From Verticillium longisporum (taxonomy: Eukaryota > Ascomycota > Sordariomycetes > Glomerellales > Plectosphaerellaceae), in the NCBI GenBank assembly GCA_019188255.1, contig JAETXT010000006.1, positions 5,084,001 through 5,148,000 on the forward strand: 64,000 nucleotides of DNA. Direction: 5' to 3'. The notes beneath the pieces were generated by a model. That model saw only the letters and a program-made list of their open reading frames with translations, was not told the DNA's origin and did not search any database. Both the position numbers and the translations under genes were made by a program. How positions within the stretch are numbered: position 1 is the stretch's first letter; every line of letters starts with the position of its first letter. This document shows, in pieces, positions 33,545 to 46,564 of this stretch.

Positions 33545-36500
33545 CACTCATCCAACTCCTCACCACGTTTGCACCACATTCTTACCACTGTTGATTCGAC
33601 ATCAACCCAGCACCAATGTAACCCACACTCCTTCAACGATACCCCGGGTAGCTGGCCGAGCAAGTCTCGCCTACTCCCACAACATTCCTTTACACGTTAT
33701 CACTATCGACCAACGACCGCTACACTAATACGGATAAAATCTCACGACACTCCTTACTATAATGATACCCCAAACTAGACATTCCTTACGGTCAACGGAT
33801 CAGATACGCGATACCCCCCGAAGATCAATTTTGCACAGACTGGTTGCACAGACACATTCCTTATCACGACCTCACGACCCGGCTTCCCCTGCCGACGGTA
33901 CGAAATAGACATTACACTCCTTATGAAAGAAGAAAGATGGAAGGAAACAGGGAAAAGGAAAGAACATTGGCTGGCTGGGAAATCTTGGAGGTCAATCGGA
34001 TGCATAGCGGCTTGCTATTCGTGTCGGTTCCATCGGCCCCCCGTCGGGGGCGCTTTGGCGCAGGACACACATTGCATTGGGCGGCGTTTTGTTACATGCT
34101 TGTTGTTTTGACTTTTTTTTTTTTGTTTTTGGAATTGGTCAATTTTTGCGGCTTGATGCTGTTGAGCACGCGATCTGATCTAAGGTCTTGTTTGATCTTT
34201 CTGGATTTTGCAAAGCACCTAGCGTTTTAGTCTTTGGATTTTCGAAAGCGGGAAGATGGAAGGATGACGAGACTGTCGAAGGAAACATGGACTAGATAGT
34301 TAGTGAGTGGATGGATGAACATGCTCTTGGGCGGAGGAGGCGGTGTCCCCTTGGCAAAAGTATGATGGATTAATTCATGGATCTTGGAGGCTGTGTGCCT
34401 CCCACCCAATACTTGGTCTCTCTCCCAGCCCTTGGTGACATTGCTCTCAAAAGAGCCGCGCGATCTGGCTTTGAATCTTCATTGGTTGCAGAGCCGTCGT
34501 AGGGGTCGTCTGTTGGCTCGATGTTCAAGGTGGATGGATAGCTGGATCACACTCTATGTGGCGGAGCAGGCTACTGTGCGACCCCTTGACGTCGGTACTC
34601 TGATCCTGACTTTGGTAATAATGGCTGTTCACAGGCTCGGCTCTTCCTGGCACTAGACCTGCCCACCTAGCAGCGCATGCCCGCGGGAGATCAGGTTGCG
34701 CCGAGGGGCGAGGCGGCAGGGGCTGGCTCGAGGAGGACGGGTCAACACTGCAAACGCGAGGAGAGGCGTGGAGCCGAGGCCTCTGTTAGAAGGTTGACGT
34801 TTGAGGTCTCGGTGGCTCAACTCCCTCCTACCATGACCTCACACAAAAGAACGGAATGATCACAGACAGATGGAGGGGCAAACAAGCAGGGAGGGGGGCG
34901 TCGACGTAGTTGGTGCGACTGACTTTGTCATGTGTAGGACTGATTCTGTTGTACCTCGAGCGAGAACGAATAGTATTCTGCGCTCGCGGACGATCCTGCT
35001 CCCCCCGTTTCCCCCCTATTTTGAGGCTTTGCCCTTGAAGGCTTTGCTCTTGAAGGGGTGTGGATGTAGTGCTATGCGGGTGTTGCACGTTGCTACTGTA
35101 TTTTGCGCCCTGCCCTAGCGTATGTTGTTTGAGCAGCGCCCCGGTGGGGTTGGCATGCCTTGACCGGATATCGCCCCTGTTGCCCCCCCTCCGGCGGGGG
35201 AGGAGCCGCCTTTTGGGAGACGGAACCTGTCAAGGGGGGGGAGCAGTTCGTGGCAGGGGGGTTAGTGTTTGGGCTGTGGTGTTGCGAGTAATGTGTTATG
35301 CCCCTCGACCGATATGGAGTGCCAAAGAGAGTTTTCCGGGGCGTTTTTCTGTGGCGGGACCCCTACAAGAAGCTTTGTCTTCTTCGGACTGCCTGTCAAT
35401 CTTCTTCCTCCGTGCCAGGCTCATCGAAGCGTCCACGTAACCCTTAAGGGGCTTTGTACTATAGCATAAAGATGATCGCCACTCTCCCGGGGCTGGGTGA
35501 GCGAGTCGAGGCGACAGCAGCCTTGTACTATGTATGTCGGGCTGCTCGAGATTTGTTGCGACCCCGGCGTGACGTGTTCAAAAGCTAGAGAGCTACAATG
35601 CTAATTTCAACGGTGACACCGAGAGCCAGTCATGCTCTCTGTTCGATGCTTCGGTGGGCTGGCGGATGGATATACCCTTGATGGTTTGTATCTACGAAGA
35701 CCAGTCCCGGCGGGGACGTGGACTTGTCCTGCGCAAGGCTGATGTTACACAACGGTCTCCCCATCGGATGCAGACCCCTCATCCCACAGTGACGCATGGG
35801 CTCCAGGGATCTGGGCATTTCTAGAAGGCAGGAAGGGTGTCCTGCCTCTCACATCCCCTGTTGGACGACCACCCCTTGGTGCCAGGGTGCCAGGGCGCGC
35901 GCCTCTCGGCGATTCATGAATGGGCTGAGGGTTAATGACAGCCCCTGTGCTTCAGATCATGGCCGACCTGGCACATGATAGTATAGGAATCCTCTGGCGC
36001 TGCCAGAGGCGACGGCTCGTTGGTACCTATGAGCAGTGGTGGGCCAGAAAACTACATGGTACATGGACAGGATACTTCGGGAGTCTTTCTTGAAATCGGC
36101 GAGAGCCTGTTCGAATCTCATGTCTGAGGTCACAATCTCGACATTAAGATGGATCTCAAAACGGTGGGCACGTGCAATAAATTTGAGATGCATCTGAACC
36201 TTCTCCTGGGGGGGGAACAGAAAGACTTCACCGGGATTGATCACAGGGTTTGCGCAAGACGAAGGACGCCAGATGGATCATCATCCAGCAAAAAGGCAAT
36301 ATCAGGGTGAAGGATGCCCCAGAGGCGTGGTTGGGGAAAAACTTGAAGCCGGCCGGCAGCGGTTCTTCAGCTTCGTGATTCGGCATGCTGCATCTGTCGC
36401 ACGGATGCAAGGCCTGGCGTTGCCGCCACAGATAAAGTTGAACATCGATCCGACTCATCGAACAAATGCCTTGGCTGCGGTGCTGTCGGATGGCGGTAAA

Positions 36501-38542
36501 GTCGTTGCGGTTCCTGGTGGGATGTTCAACGTTGATCGGTGGCGTGACGTTGGCCGAAGCTTGTGTCGGCACCTTGACGAACGTTCGAATGAGCAGCGAC
36601 AGGTTATTGGCCCAAGGCGTTGGGAAATCGTGTCCTGGTCTCGGGTTTTTGCATTCGGATCTGAAAAGTCAATTCACGTCCATATACAGAGCCTGGGGGC
36701 CACGGAGCACACTGTAGAATTTGTTCGTGAAGGCGTCTTCGTGAGAAAATGATAGATCTACACCTGCCTACATCATCCTCCACCAGTAATGGCGAGAAAC
36801 AGACTTGGAGCTTGTACGTCTCTCGCCGAGGCGGACCCGAGCATAATGTCGCCGAGGATCAGGCACCGCGGCCGCTGTTGGTACCATCCGGGCTCCCAAG
36901 ATATCCTGCCGAAAGAGCTTCGCACTGCCAAGCTTCCATGATATGACCGGCCTAGCTCCGACAACTCTGAGGCAAAACGGGAGAAGCCGTCGAACTACCT
37001 GTATGTCGTGCTTAAACCCGAGCCTCGACTTCGGGATGGGTCTGTTTCTGAGCCATGTCTTTATATGAAGCTTCTCAGACCCAGGTCTTGCTCGACGCTT
37101 TCCGTTGCGTGACAGAAAAAAACATCAGTATGCGAGACGCTGCTTAGGCCTGTCAACTTTAGCAGGGGCCAGGAAATTGGTATCAAGCAAGGACACTTCC
37201 CTGTTCCCGGGTCGGCCGAAATACTTAAAAGCCAGCGATATAGCGACAATGCCCCAGTCTCGTTGGAGCGGTACCTGGTCAAGAGACCAAAGGCATGACG
37301 CAACCGATACAACGTCCTCGCAAGGCAGCTTCGAGCCCCAGCGTAGGAACGAATGACCACAACACGGCATGACCACAACACGGCAACCCGTCCGCGTCCG
37401 GGCCCGCTCGGAGACTGGGAGCAAGCCCGGACCCGTCATCAATCCCGACGACTACGAAAAACCCTCCTTTAAACCCTCCTCCTTTCTCGCACCCCTTCAG
37501 ACCAGGCAGCACTTACCATGATAGTGGCTGAAAGAAGAGTTCTCTCTAGGCACTTGGTCTGCGCACGACCTCTAAATCTTGCCTTTTCGTACTCCCACCA
37601 GTCGGGTCAGCCAAGCATTCCGCGAGCCCTCGCCAGCTGCGCCGAAGACAGCATCGGCCGGGGAGATGCTGGCGTCGCACCAGCGAGAAAGAAAAATGTC
37701 CGACTGCTGTGGTCACCCTAGGGACCCTTTGGCCGCAGGGCCTTGGCGGCTGGTCGCGTCAAGCCGTCATTTTGGCGTTTCAGCCGCAGGGACAACCTCG
37801 AGTCGTGGACGGAAAATGATGAAAAAAAAAAAAGAAACAAATAAGTTTCGACAATGCCTTTCCGCTAAAATGAGTTTCTTTTGAAGTTACGTGCGCTGCA
37901 TTCTTTTGAGAGAAAGGGGGTCGTCAAGGAAAGAGCCGTGATTACCGAATCTGTGGTTGGGGAGGATTATGAAGCTTCCCGACCAACGTCCAGGGATTTG
38001 GGGTCGTGAATGCTATTGTCCGGTGACGCCCCTGCAGGACCGCTTGCCATACGTGCCTAAGGACGATGCGCAACATAGTTCATACTAGCGGGCGTCTTGG
38101 TAGAACACAGAAGCATAATACCTTGTGACAACCGCTGATGCAATCGAGGTATATTCAGCGCACAATGCTACCGATACTTGCATGGTTTCCAAGCCTCTTC
38201 CCCTCGCCCTGTGACCTGTGAGCATACAGCCCGTAAGGCTATACCCCTTCAACCACTTGTGGGCTTCGAATAAAATAGACGCGTCGGTTCCACCCATCGA
38301 AACAAGGTATCGTGTTGACGTTAGCAACCCGGCCATCCAGCGTCAAAAGTCCATCCCATCTGCCAGTTGAGACGTCATCATCTAGTCCAAAAAAAGACAA
38401 AGAAAAACAGAAAGGAGAATCACAAGCACCGCAACGCCGAGTTCGCCAGATTTGATGGTGCGCCAGCCTAGGGCGTTTGGCCCGTGGGACGGCTAAGTCT
38501 TCCAACACCCGCAGCTATCACAAATGAAGCAACCTGTTCAGC

Positions 38543-40189
38543 TTATTGAGCACTGTGTGACCTGGACCGGGAGACGTGTCGGTTCAGCCCAGGCCTGTTG
38601 CTACTGCTGCTCTCTCTCGTGGCACCGTCCCGAACGGCGTCGCTGTAGCTGGGGATTGGCGGATGCGAGGGCCCGGTTAGCAGCGTGGCTGTGCTGCTGC
38701 GACTCCGGTTGACCACACGAATGAGGGGCGTGTTTTCTTCACTGTCCGAGCTGTTCCTGCGGCTGCCCTGGTCCGAGTGGTCGGGGCTTGTGTAATCTGG
38801 GGGCGGGTTCAATGCGTCCTGCATTCCCAAGCCGATGTCGCTCTCCTCGTCATCGTCACGGTCTCCGTGCCCGCTGCCACTGGGCTCACCGCTCTCGTCG
38901 GCGGGAACGAAGTGCGCCAAAGAGATATCAGTCGGGCTTCGAATCGGGCCTGGACTCCTTGGGGGGAGAACTCTAAAGTTGCCGCTTCGTGTGCGACCGT
39001 GTCCGGCCTGGGGGTTGAGCACCTGACTGCCACCGCCGCGAGATGTAGATTGCACAGATTGTGAGTAGGACTGCGAGTGTTGGGGAACGCTGGCCGAGTA
39101 TCCGTCCTTCCGTCCAGCTTCCAAAAGAATGTCGCCCTGCTCAGATCCATATGGCGGTGGAGGTGCCAGGCTGCCAGTCATCGGTGCGAGACCCCACTTC
39201 TTGACGTTGGCTTCGATGAAGACGAAGCCGGCTTGGCCAAAGTTGACGTGGACGGCGCAGGGACCATTGGCTCCGACGGCAGGGAAGAAGTTTTGGGACT
39301 TGAGACCATGGACGACATCCTCCAATTTCTTTCCGTTGCGAGTGAAGAAGATTGTGCCCGTGCGAGGGCGATAGCCAACACCTATGACATCGCCTTGCAC
39401 GTATTGGGGACCGTACTGTGTACCGTTAAACGGTTGGTTGTAGCGACGCTGGCCAGTCGAAGTGTATGCAGCGGAGTATTTGTGGAAGCCTAAATGTGTC
39501 AGCCAAGGTTGTCGCGAAACATACAAACTAAACGCCAGGACATACCCGGGAGCCTGAACAGCGGGTAAGGCTTCGTGGCCATGCCGATGCTGAGCAGTGT
39601 GTTTTCAGGCTTGTCGTAGATCTTTGCCTCCCAGTAGTAAACCTCGTTCTGTTTGGGCACAGGCAGGTTACTGAGCACAGTGCATTCGGAGTCGAAGAAC
39701 TCGATCTCGGTGCGGCCCTCGACGAAGCAGTTGGCGATTTCAAGCTCGGGCTCGAATTCCCAGGCGGAGACACCCTTTTCTTGGATAGCAAGGTACTGGG
39801 AGAGCGAGATATCGGTTTGGAGAGACTCGGGCGGATTAGCAGTCACGAAAGCTGAGGGATTGATTCGTCAGTTGAGGCTCTTTCTCGACGATGAACGACG
39901 CATGCGTCGGGATGAATGGCTCCACAAACGTACCCTTGGCTCTCAAGTATTCTGTGCGCTGATTTTCCTCCATGGACTCGAGGGCCTCTGCCTCCTCGCG
40001 GGCGAATGCTTGCTCGTCATCGTATTCGCCGGGGCGGCCGATGCGGTCAAGGAAGATGCGACCGCTACTTGTGTAGCGGAAGAAGTAGACGATGAGGAAG
40101 ATGACGGCGATAAGGAAGGCGGAGCCAAAAGAGGACAGGAGACCGATAACGACGCCGTTGAGGGCGGAAGAGGGATTCGTTGCCGACAT
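38543..40189 (-). CDS. SPRY-domain membrane adaptor of ubiquitin sorting (Ssh4/Ear1-like)
   Basis: Exons (minus strand) 40189-39934, 39851-39546 and 39489-38543 give 502 residues; both introns are GT-AG, phase 1. Residues about 10-37 form one membrane segment (VVIGLLSSFGSAFLIAVIFL and on). A conserved stretch follows (DISLSQYLAIQEKGVSAWEF), then the SPRY domain at about 150-280 (KQNEVYYWEAKIYDKPENT, GDVIGVGYRPRTGTIFFTRN). The C-terminal tail is disordered and Ser rich with PY-type motifs (PPPYGSE, PPPDYTS, PPIPSYSD). In yeast, Ssh4 and Ear1 recruit the Rsp5 ubiquitin ligase through such PY motifs and sort membrane proteins into multivesicular bodies and the vacuole. Length and layout fit well. 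The first intron removes an in-frame piece that would otherwise end in a stop after 117 codons. Confidence 0.93.
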
Positions 40190-42857
40190 GTCGTCGGTAG
40201 ATGTGTAGAAGGTTCGGGTGTGGGATCGTGGTCGAGTCTGAAGGAGCCCGGCGTCGTCGAAGACTGGTGTCGTCGGAGACTGGCGTCGTCGAAGGAGGGT
40301 GGCGACGTCGATGCCCTAGCCGGATGGACGGGATCGAGGGGGACGACTGGCGTCACCGCCGCAAACGCAGCATTCGCCGGGGGCCGTCGGCTAAGGATGC
40401 TCAAGTATGGGAAACTCGGGGGTGGGCGCCGTGCTGTGCGATGATGGAACAAAGGAAAACAAAGATGACGAAGGGGCTCGATGGCGGAAAGGTTTCGTGT
40501 GATGCCAGAGCCGCTGGTGCTGATGTGAGGTGACGGGCGGACTGGGTTCGAGTCGGCGTCGGCGGCGGGTGGTGTCGCTGGGTTGCTGTGGTTCCACGGC
40601 TTACCCGACCGAAGCACTACTGGTACTGCTGTTGGTGTGCTGGGCTGGTGGTGCTGGTGCCGGTGCTGGTTTGCTGATCTGATCTGATCTGCTGGGGCCT
40701 TGGGGTGGGCTAGGCTGCTGCGGGCGGATGGGGACGGAACGGGGGGACACTTGGGTCTTGCCTGGATTCGCCCTTGACTCTTCTCTGTACTTGTATCGGT
40801 ATCGATAGTGGCCTGAGGGGCTAGATCGGGCTGTCCAAGGGGCCTCGATCAGGAAAGGCCGCACCGCAGGGTCGACGTTAACGAAGGAGGCCAAGGGAAG
40901 GTGAAATCAGGGTATCACTGGAGGGAGAAGAATATTGGACAACCAGACGACAATAGTCGCAGCAAGGAAAGAAGAATTAAAGGCACCGCCTATTGGGAGT
41001 TGTGAGAGGGAAGTAGGAAGATGGGATGGATGCATTGGGTCCAAACAGGAGAGGGGAGAGAGCGGAAGCAGTACCTGAGTGATAGACAGACGGAATGCAC
41101 CTCCAAGAATACCTATCTACCTGCCTGCCTTCCCTACTGGCTACCTACTTGTCATGTACACAGTGAGGTACCCAGCGGTCCCCACTCCCAGTCTGCCACA
41201 TCCTCAAGTGCCAGGGCCTCGCCGGGGTACTCCTACCAATCGAGAGCGCGAGGGCAGGTATCTGAGCACGTGCCTCTCTTGTTAGCAATCAGGACTCATT
41301 TCCAGCGGAACTCAAACAAGTCCCAAGACCGTAGAAGTACCTCACCTGTCCTGGGTTTCGAATCCAGGACGTACGTACATGGTAGGTACGCACCCCCAGG
41401 CACCGTGCTTGCCTCTCTTTACTCCTACCTAGGTACCTGCCTTTCTTCCTGGATTGCTGTTGCTGCTGCTGCGCCGCCAGTAGTGGGCAATGCAGTGGTG
41501 GGCAATGACACTGGGTGGAACCTGCCAGCTGAAGTCATGCAGTGCTCATCGGCACATCTTCCAGATCACATCACACGCCCGCCCCCTCGTCTTTGCGACA
41601 AAACCACAGCATGACGAAAATACATCAACATGACGGACGAAACATCCACCTCATCTCACGATGCCCTCATTTCCCGCATCTCGCTCTCAACATTCCACAC
41701 CAACTGCTCCGCCCATAATCTATTCTGCTCGGTCGGCGCTTAGCGAAGACTCGTTTCAAGACCTGACGCGCGCTTGGTCAATCGGTTTCATATGGCCTTC
41801 CGTCTGTCTACATTCCTGACCCTCTGCAGTCTGTTCCCGTCTCGAATCGCCCCCGCCCCTGCGAAAATCTGTCTCTTTGCATTGCTTCAGCAGCATGCCG
41901 GCCCACGTCCACGGCATTCGGTTGTGCTGGAAGGGTCTTGTTCTTACTGTGCCCGTCGCTCCATGAACCGGCATCCGCACGTCACTACACCGTCCAACCC
42001 AGCTGGCCCCGGCCGCCCGAACACCCTGCGCATTGAGTTTGCTTACCTAAACTTTCAGGTCATTGTGGTTTCGACGACAACCACCAACCGCCACCACTTC
42101 CCTATCTCGATGCTCAGGGCTGTTCTGTCTTGGGTGGCTTTGTATTGCAACCGGACCACTACGCCTGACATTCGGTTTTTCCACTTTGATTCCGCCTTGG
42201 CCTCCCACTCGGACGAATAACAGGCAGAGCCGTCCACCGCGGCAGGCTGAATATTGTAATTCGGTCAACAAACAATGGCAACGTCTTCCATGGACATTCA
42301 ACCTATCTTACTCCTATGTAATTGTAATGACAATCCAATCCGTCAATTTCAGAGGCAAGCCGTACAAATGCGTGCCCAACGCACGCGTTTTGTTGATCGG
42401 GCTCGTCGTGGTGGGTTTGAAAAGAACAACCACTCGCCCTCCATGGCGAGCACCATGTCGCAAATGGGCAACCTCAGGAAAGCCTCTAGGTTTGGATCCT
42501 TGGGCCTATCTCCGCTGGATCTTTCTTCTCTACCTCAAGAGAGCCAGCCTACGCCTTACTGCCATCCTGGTGCATGGCCCAAACCAGAATCTGATTCGCG
42601 CTTGATCAACTTACAACATGGCTTTAAATCTTCCACTGGCCATACTTTTCTTCCTCGCCCATTTGACTTCACAATCTGGGGATGAGAATATGGTAGTCGG
42701 AGAAATGTGATTGTAACAGTATATTTCCTCTCGCTCCGTCACACAAGAATGGCTGTCCTCGTTGCGCTCCCTCCATCCTTGACCAGCTCTATCATCAACA
42801 GCCTGTCTGCTGTTGTCTCACTCCCGTCTCATTACCAGTCATAACGCTTTCCACAAG
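40190..42857. other. Divergent intergenic region
   Basis: About 2.7 kb between the divergent SPRY and CCCH genes. The part next to the SPRY gene (to about 40.9 kb) is GC rich and has low-complexity frames on both strands, likely 5' UTR and promoter. A palindromic CCTACCTAGGTACCT patch lies at 41425-41439 and a 7-base inverted repeat around TTCGAA at 41348-41370. No gene is supported. Confidence 0.5.
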
Positions 42858-44516
42858 ATGGAGGATCACGCAGCAAACAGTCCGGGTGCTATGCCATATC
42901 CAGATACAGCTCCCCCGCCCATGATCGCCAATGGTTTGCCCGGTAACACTCACGTCGGCTTACATGAGCCGATCTACCTAGGTCCTTGCAACCGGAAACA
43001 TGAGGAGGAACGCCATAATGCGAGGCCCTTCTGCGATCACTACCAGAAGGGTCGTTGCCATGCCTATCAACACTGCAAGTTTCTCCACGTCGATTTCGGC
43101 CAGGACCCAGATGACGAGGCCGTCCCCTGCAGCTACGGCCAGACCTTGACGCATAGGCTCCCCTGCCGCAGGCTCGACGCCCAAGGACGCCTTACCACAG
43201 ACCCCAACTGCGGACGGCACATGTGGCTCCCCAGGGGCATCCTCGAGGGCGACACCTGGATAAGCCTATGCTACCCCGACGGCACACCGAACCCCCGGGG
43301 CATAGAGATTGTGCACCGCTACAGGCCCAACTACATCGCAGGGCCCCAGCCCTTGGCCTTCTCTCCTCAGTACTGGGACAATCGCACTGCCGGCAACCAC
43401 TGCTTGCCCCCGCCGCCGTTTGCCTCGGGCCCCCCTTTCTACAACCTCCCGCCCCCCGTGGGGCCTCCGCCTGAATGGTTCGGCCCTCCGGCGATGCCGT
43501 TTTTTCCTCATCATGATAGTAACCAGCAGGTGGTCAACGCTCGGGGGGTTCCATGTCAGACTCGATCTCGTCGGCGGGAACGTCAAGCTGCTGCACCGGC
43601 ACAATGGTATGGCGAAACAGCTACTCCTCTCAAGCCTCGTCCCAGGGTCAGACTGCCAGGCCAGTACTTCGCGGATGATGAAGACAAGACTGCCTCGGGC
43701 GACATTGAAGATGTGTCTGACGTGTTGGAATGCGAAAATCGGTCTGCCTCTTGCGAGCTTGAAAATCATTCAGATTGGTCTACCACCGCGGAACACACAT
43801 CTGTACCTCCAGATCCAGGGTCAGTGGCCGAGGATGACGTGTCTCAAGGCGAAGCTCCCGACAACCAATCTTCTGTTATATATCTAACGCCCAATCCACC
43901 ATTCCCGGATGATGGCACCCTACCGCGCCGTCTGGTTCGCTCCAGTTCTGCCGTTTTTTCTTCCAACCTCGATTCTCAACCTCTTCTCACGAGACACTGT
44001 GTTTCAGCGCCTTCGTCTTGTCATGCTGAAGAGGAAATACCCAAGGTTGACGAATCGGATGAGACCGAGCCGGGTCTCGTCTCTCTAACCCACACTAAGC
44101 CCCTATCCCCCATTCAGCGCTCGCCTCCTCTCTACTCTGACGGCACCTCTGCCACACAGACTCCTGATAGCACGGCCAGCTGTCTCTACACCTCATCATC
44201 TGCAGACTGCATTTCAGACATGGACGAAGACCATCAACCAAATACGATGCGCGCAAGTTCCGTCCCGGAAATCCCACACCCGTCGGCGCGTTCCTCCCCG
44301 TCGGCGCCAGCCTTCTCCTGGGTTGCGCAGACCAGGGACAATGAACATACCGCCGGCCTAGCCAAGGCGCCCATCACAAGTCGTATCTTGAACGACGTGG
44401 ACTTTCCGGCCTTGCCTGCCGTTGGCAGCGTCAAACCCCAGAAGAAAGACAAGCCCGCCACGGCCAGCCGCGGCTCGTCTGAGAGTAAGGGGAAGAAGCG
44501 GTCTCACGCAAACTAA
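42858..44516 (+). CDS. CCCH zinc-finger protein of unknown role
   Basis: Single exon, 552 residues from the first ATG (42858, good context ACAAGATGG). One CCCH finger lies at residues 59-77 with spacing CX7CX5CX3H (CDHYQKGRCHAYQHCKFLH). A conserved-looking block follows (about 90-170, with Cys and Trp residues), then Pro-rich sequence with PPPFASGPPF and PPPVGPPPEWF, a long disordered acidic/Ser region, and a basic end (KGKKRSHAN) that could act as a nuclear signal. CCCH fingers usually bind RNA, so a role in mRNA processing or decay is possible but not shown. A segment near the C-terminus (NDVDFPALPA) resembles short linear binding motifs in RNA-regulating proteins; this is a loose impression. 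Confidence 0.8.
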   Translation: MEDHAANSPGAMPYPDTAPPPMIANGLPGNTHVGLHEPIYLGPCNRKHEEERHNARPFCDHYQKGRCHAYQHCKFLHVDFGQDPDDEAVPCSYGQTLTHRLPCRRLDAQGRLTTDPNCGRHMWLPRGILEGDTWISLCYPDGTPNPRGIEIVHRYRPNYIAGPQPLAFSPQYWDNRTAGNHCLPPPPFASGPPFYNLPPPVGPPPEWFGPPAMPFFPHHDSNQQVVNARGVPCQTRSRRRERQAAAPAQWYGETATPLKPRPRVRLPGQYFADDEDKTASGDIEDVSDVLECENRSASCELENHSDWSTTAEHTSVPPDPGSVAEDDVSQGEAPDNQSSVIYLTPNPPFPDDGTLPRRLVRSSSAVFSSNLDSQPLLTRHCVSAPSSCHAEEEIPKVDESDETEPGLVSLTHTKPLSPIQRSPPLYSDGTSATQTPDSTASCLYTSSSADCISDMDEDHQPNTMRASSVPEIPHPSARSSPSAPAFSWVAQTRDNEHTAGLAKAPITSRILNDVDFPALPAVGSVKPQKKDKPATASRGSSESKGKKRSHAN

Positions 44517-46564
44517 TGCGTGGTTTTGACCTATATACATACGTTATCGGACTCTTAAGTAGTCCATAAGGACCATCTACGACTGCTAGGCAGCGCAGGT
44601 ATACGGTGCAAGTCAACAACACATACGAGAAACGAGTTTGACTTGGAACATGATATGGTATGTTAGGGATCAGCAGCAGCAGTGGCACCATGGCTACCTA
44701 TTGCCTAGAGCATGCCTGCTGGACAGAATCCGCTCTTCTCCCATGCCATGCTACATGCGGTGCTGACTTTTTTCAGATTTTCTTTGTTCTTGCTCTGGTT
44801 TTGCAGTTACCCGGAGGCGAAAAAGGCTCACTTCGAGTGAATGCTGCCTTCGGCTAGAATCTTCGGCAGAGTCACTCAAAATGTCTGGCTCGCTGGGAAG
44901 AAAAGGGGTGTTACTGGTGGGAGGTTTGGCTATACAGCCTTGGCCACGGGTTTATGGGACTCGTGCCTTCGCAAACTTTTGGTTTCTTTTAGTATGAGGC
45001 TATGGCTGCAAAGCACGATGCCGGAATCAGTCCACAGCCTGGATATCGGGACATACTCGTCACCAGCTGACGAGGTAGGGGTTATTTTGTACACGTGTCT
45101 TTGGGCATTAGCAGTCTCAACAGTCTATTTTGAAATTCCATTCTGTCCACGTCTTCCGCTGGCGCTGCCGCGACTTGCCGGGAGAGCTGGAGAGCCGCTG
45201 CCGGACCATCCCCAACATGTCCTAACCACATCCCTGCCCGGACTTGACCCAACGGGCCCGGCCGGGCCCCTCTCCGCAGCCTGCATCTTGAAGATCGTCA
45301 AAACTCACCCGATCACGCCCAACCTTCTTTTCGGCCTAATCCTTTCTCGCCCCCTCCTTCACCCATGCACCGAATCCGTCGTCTAGAAACTGACCCATCG
45401 TTCTGGGTCCCGTAGGGCTGTGCTGCCATGCTGCTGCGCCGCGGCCTGATCTGGGGCGCGAGTCGTCCCGGGACATCCCGTAGCAGAGAACGTCAAGCCA
45501 AATCCCAAACCCCAATAATCCGGCCAGCGACATTGCGTTCTCTATGGGCTGCTGTGATCCACACGAATAGAGGAAGCCACATGTGGAAGGGAGTGAAGCG
45601 GCAAAAAAGAAAAAAGAGCAAGGCCCAATGGTAGGTGGGGGGTTAAAAGCAACGAGAACAACAATTGGGTCCCGCCGCTGCCCGGTATTAAATCCCCTCC
45701 CCCCAAGCCGCCTCGATGAGCCAACGAAGGGCGATGGAAGCAGTGAGTGATTCGCCAGACCGGGAGGTGTGTATAGACGTAGCAGGCAGAAACGTGGTAC
45801 GACCTGAGAGAGGTTTGGAATTTCCAAAAGAATGGCATACCTGGGATACATTCCGCCCCTCCATCTCTCCCGAATTTACAAAGCCTCGCGTTCTGCACAG
45901 GGCAGCGTGTACGATTCCGACACGGGCGACTGTCGCGGGTGCGAGGAGAGGAACAGGGCCCTCCGCGGCGTCGTGCGATGGCTACGGGTTGCTGCAGACG
46001 AGGGGACGCTGTAAGCAGCGTCACATGCGGCTTGGTGTGCGGCCATTTATCGACGAGAACAGCGCAATGCGCGTGGCCTTGCATTAGCCTGGAGAAGGTG
46101 GTAGGTCGATGGGCGGGGCTAAATGGTGTGCGCGAGTGTGCGTGAGGAGGTTCATGTACAGGTACATTGCCGTGGCAGATGTCGCTTACAGGTCTTCGAA
46201 TCGCGACGAGCCACCCGTCACAACTAGGAAGTGAGCTGTCGTTCCTGACGCAGGATGGCATCGTGGGGGGTGCTGGCGGACAGCCACCCCCAAGACTGAA
46301 TATGCGAGGGATGACTAACAGCGACGATTGAGATATAAGGACGAAGCTGTGCCCTTCACGAGGATGGTGATCGAAATTCCAACACAACCAGACAGGGTAT
46401 CTTTGTGTACGCTAAGCTGCCCATTGAAGCTCGCCGGCTTCTCACATCGCCCGCTCCCAGGCTACATTTTCAACAGTCCCAAAACAGAAACAAGATACTA
46501 AGTACATGCTCACAAACTAGTTTTCTCTCCCTTGAAGACGAATCACCTTCCTACCCCCCCAATG
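44517..46564. other. Intergenic between convergent genes, no gene seen
   Basis: About 2 kb. Frames of up to 280 codons on the minus strand (45542-46387) lack domains, overlap frames on the other strand and contain low-complexity tracts. I could not build a spliced gene from them. Confidence 0.45.

Larger units (their letters stand above)
33104..38542. other. Mostly non-coding, with coding-like scraps
   Basis: About 5.4 kb between the regulator at 31162 and the convergent SPRY gene. It includes a CA repeat at 33522-33544, a T run near 34114, an A run near 37823, a proline-rich open frame at 33240-33491 and coding-like pieces on the minus strand near 35960-36450. None can be joined into a credible gene. 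Confidence 0.45.

Noticed and set aside
36237..36752. Plus-strand frame of 171 codons.
   Set aside because: No recognisable domain, no clear promoter or splicing, and it overlaps equally good minus-strand pieces.
41348..41370. A perfect 7-base inverted repeat around TTCGAA, resembling a tRNA T-arm.
   Set aside because: The loop would be nine bases and no matching A box, acceptor stem or anticodon arm is found upstream.
42813..42857. Extension of the CCCH gene to 42813.
   Set aside because: That position is TTG, not ATG; the first ATG in frame is 42858.
45542..46387. Minus-strand frame of 281 codons between two convergent genes.
   Set aside because: Low complexity, overlaps several frames on the other strand, no domain seen; it may read through 3' UTRs.
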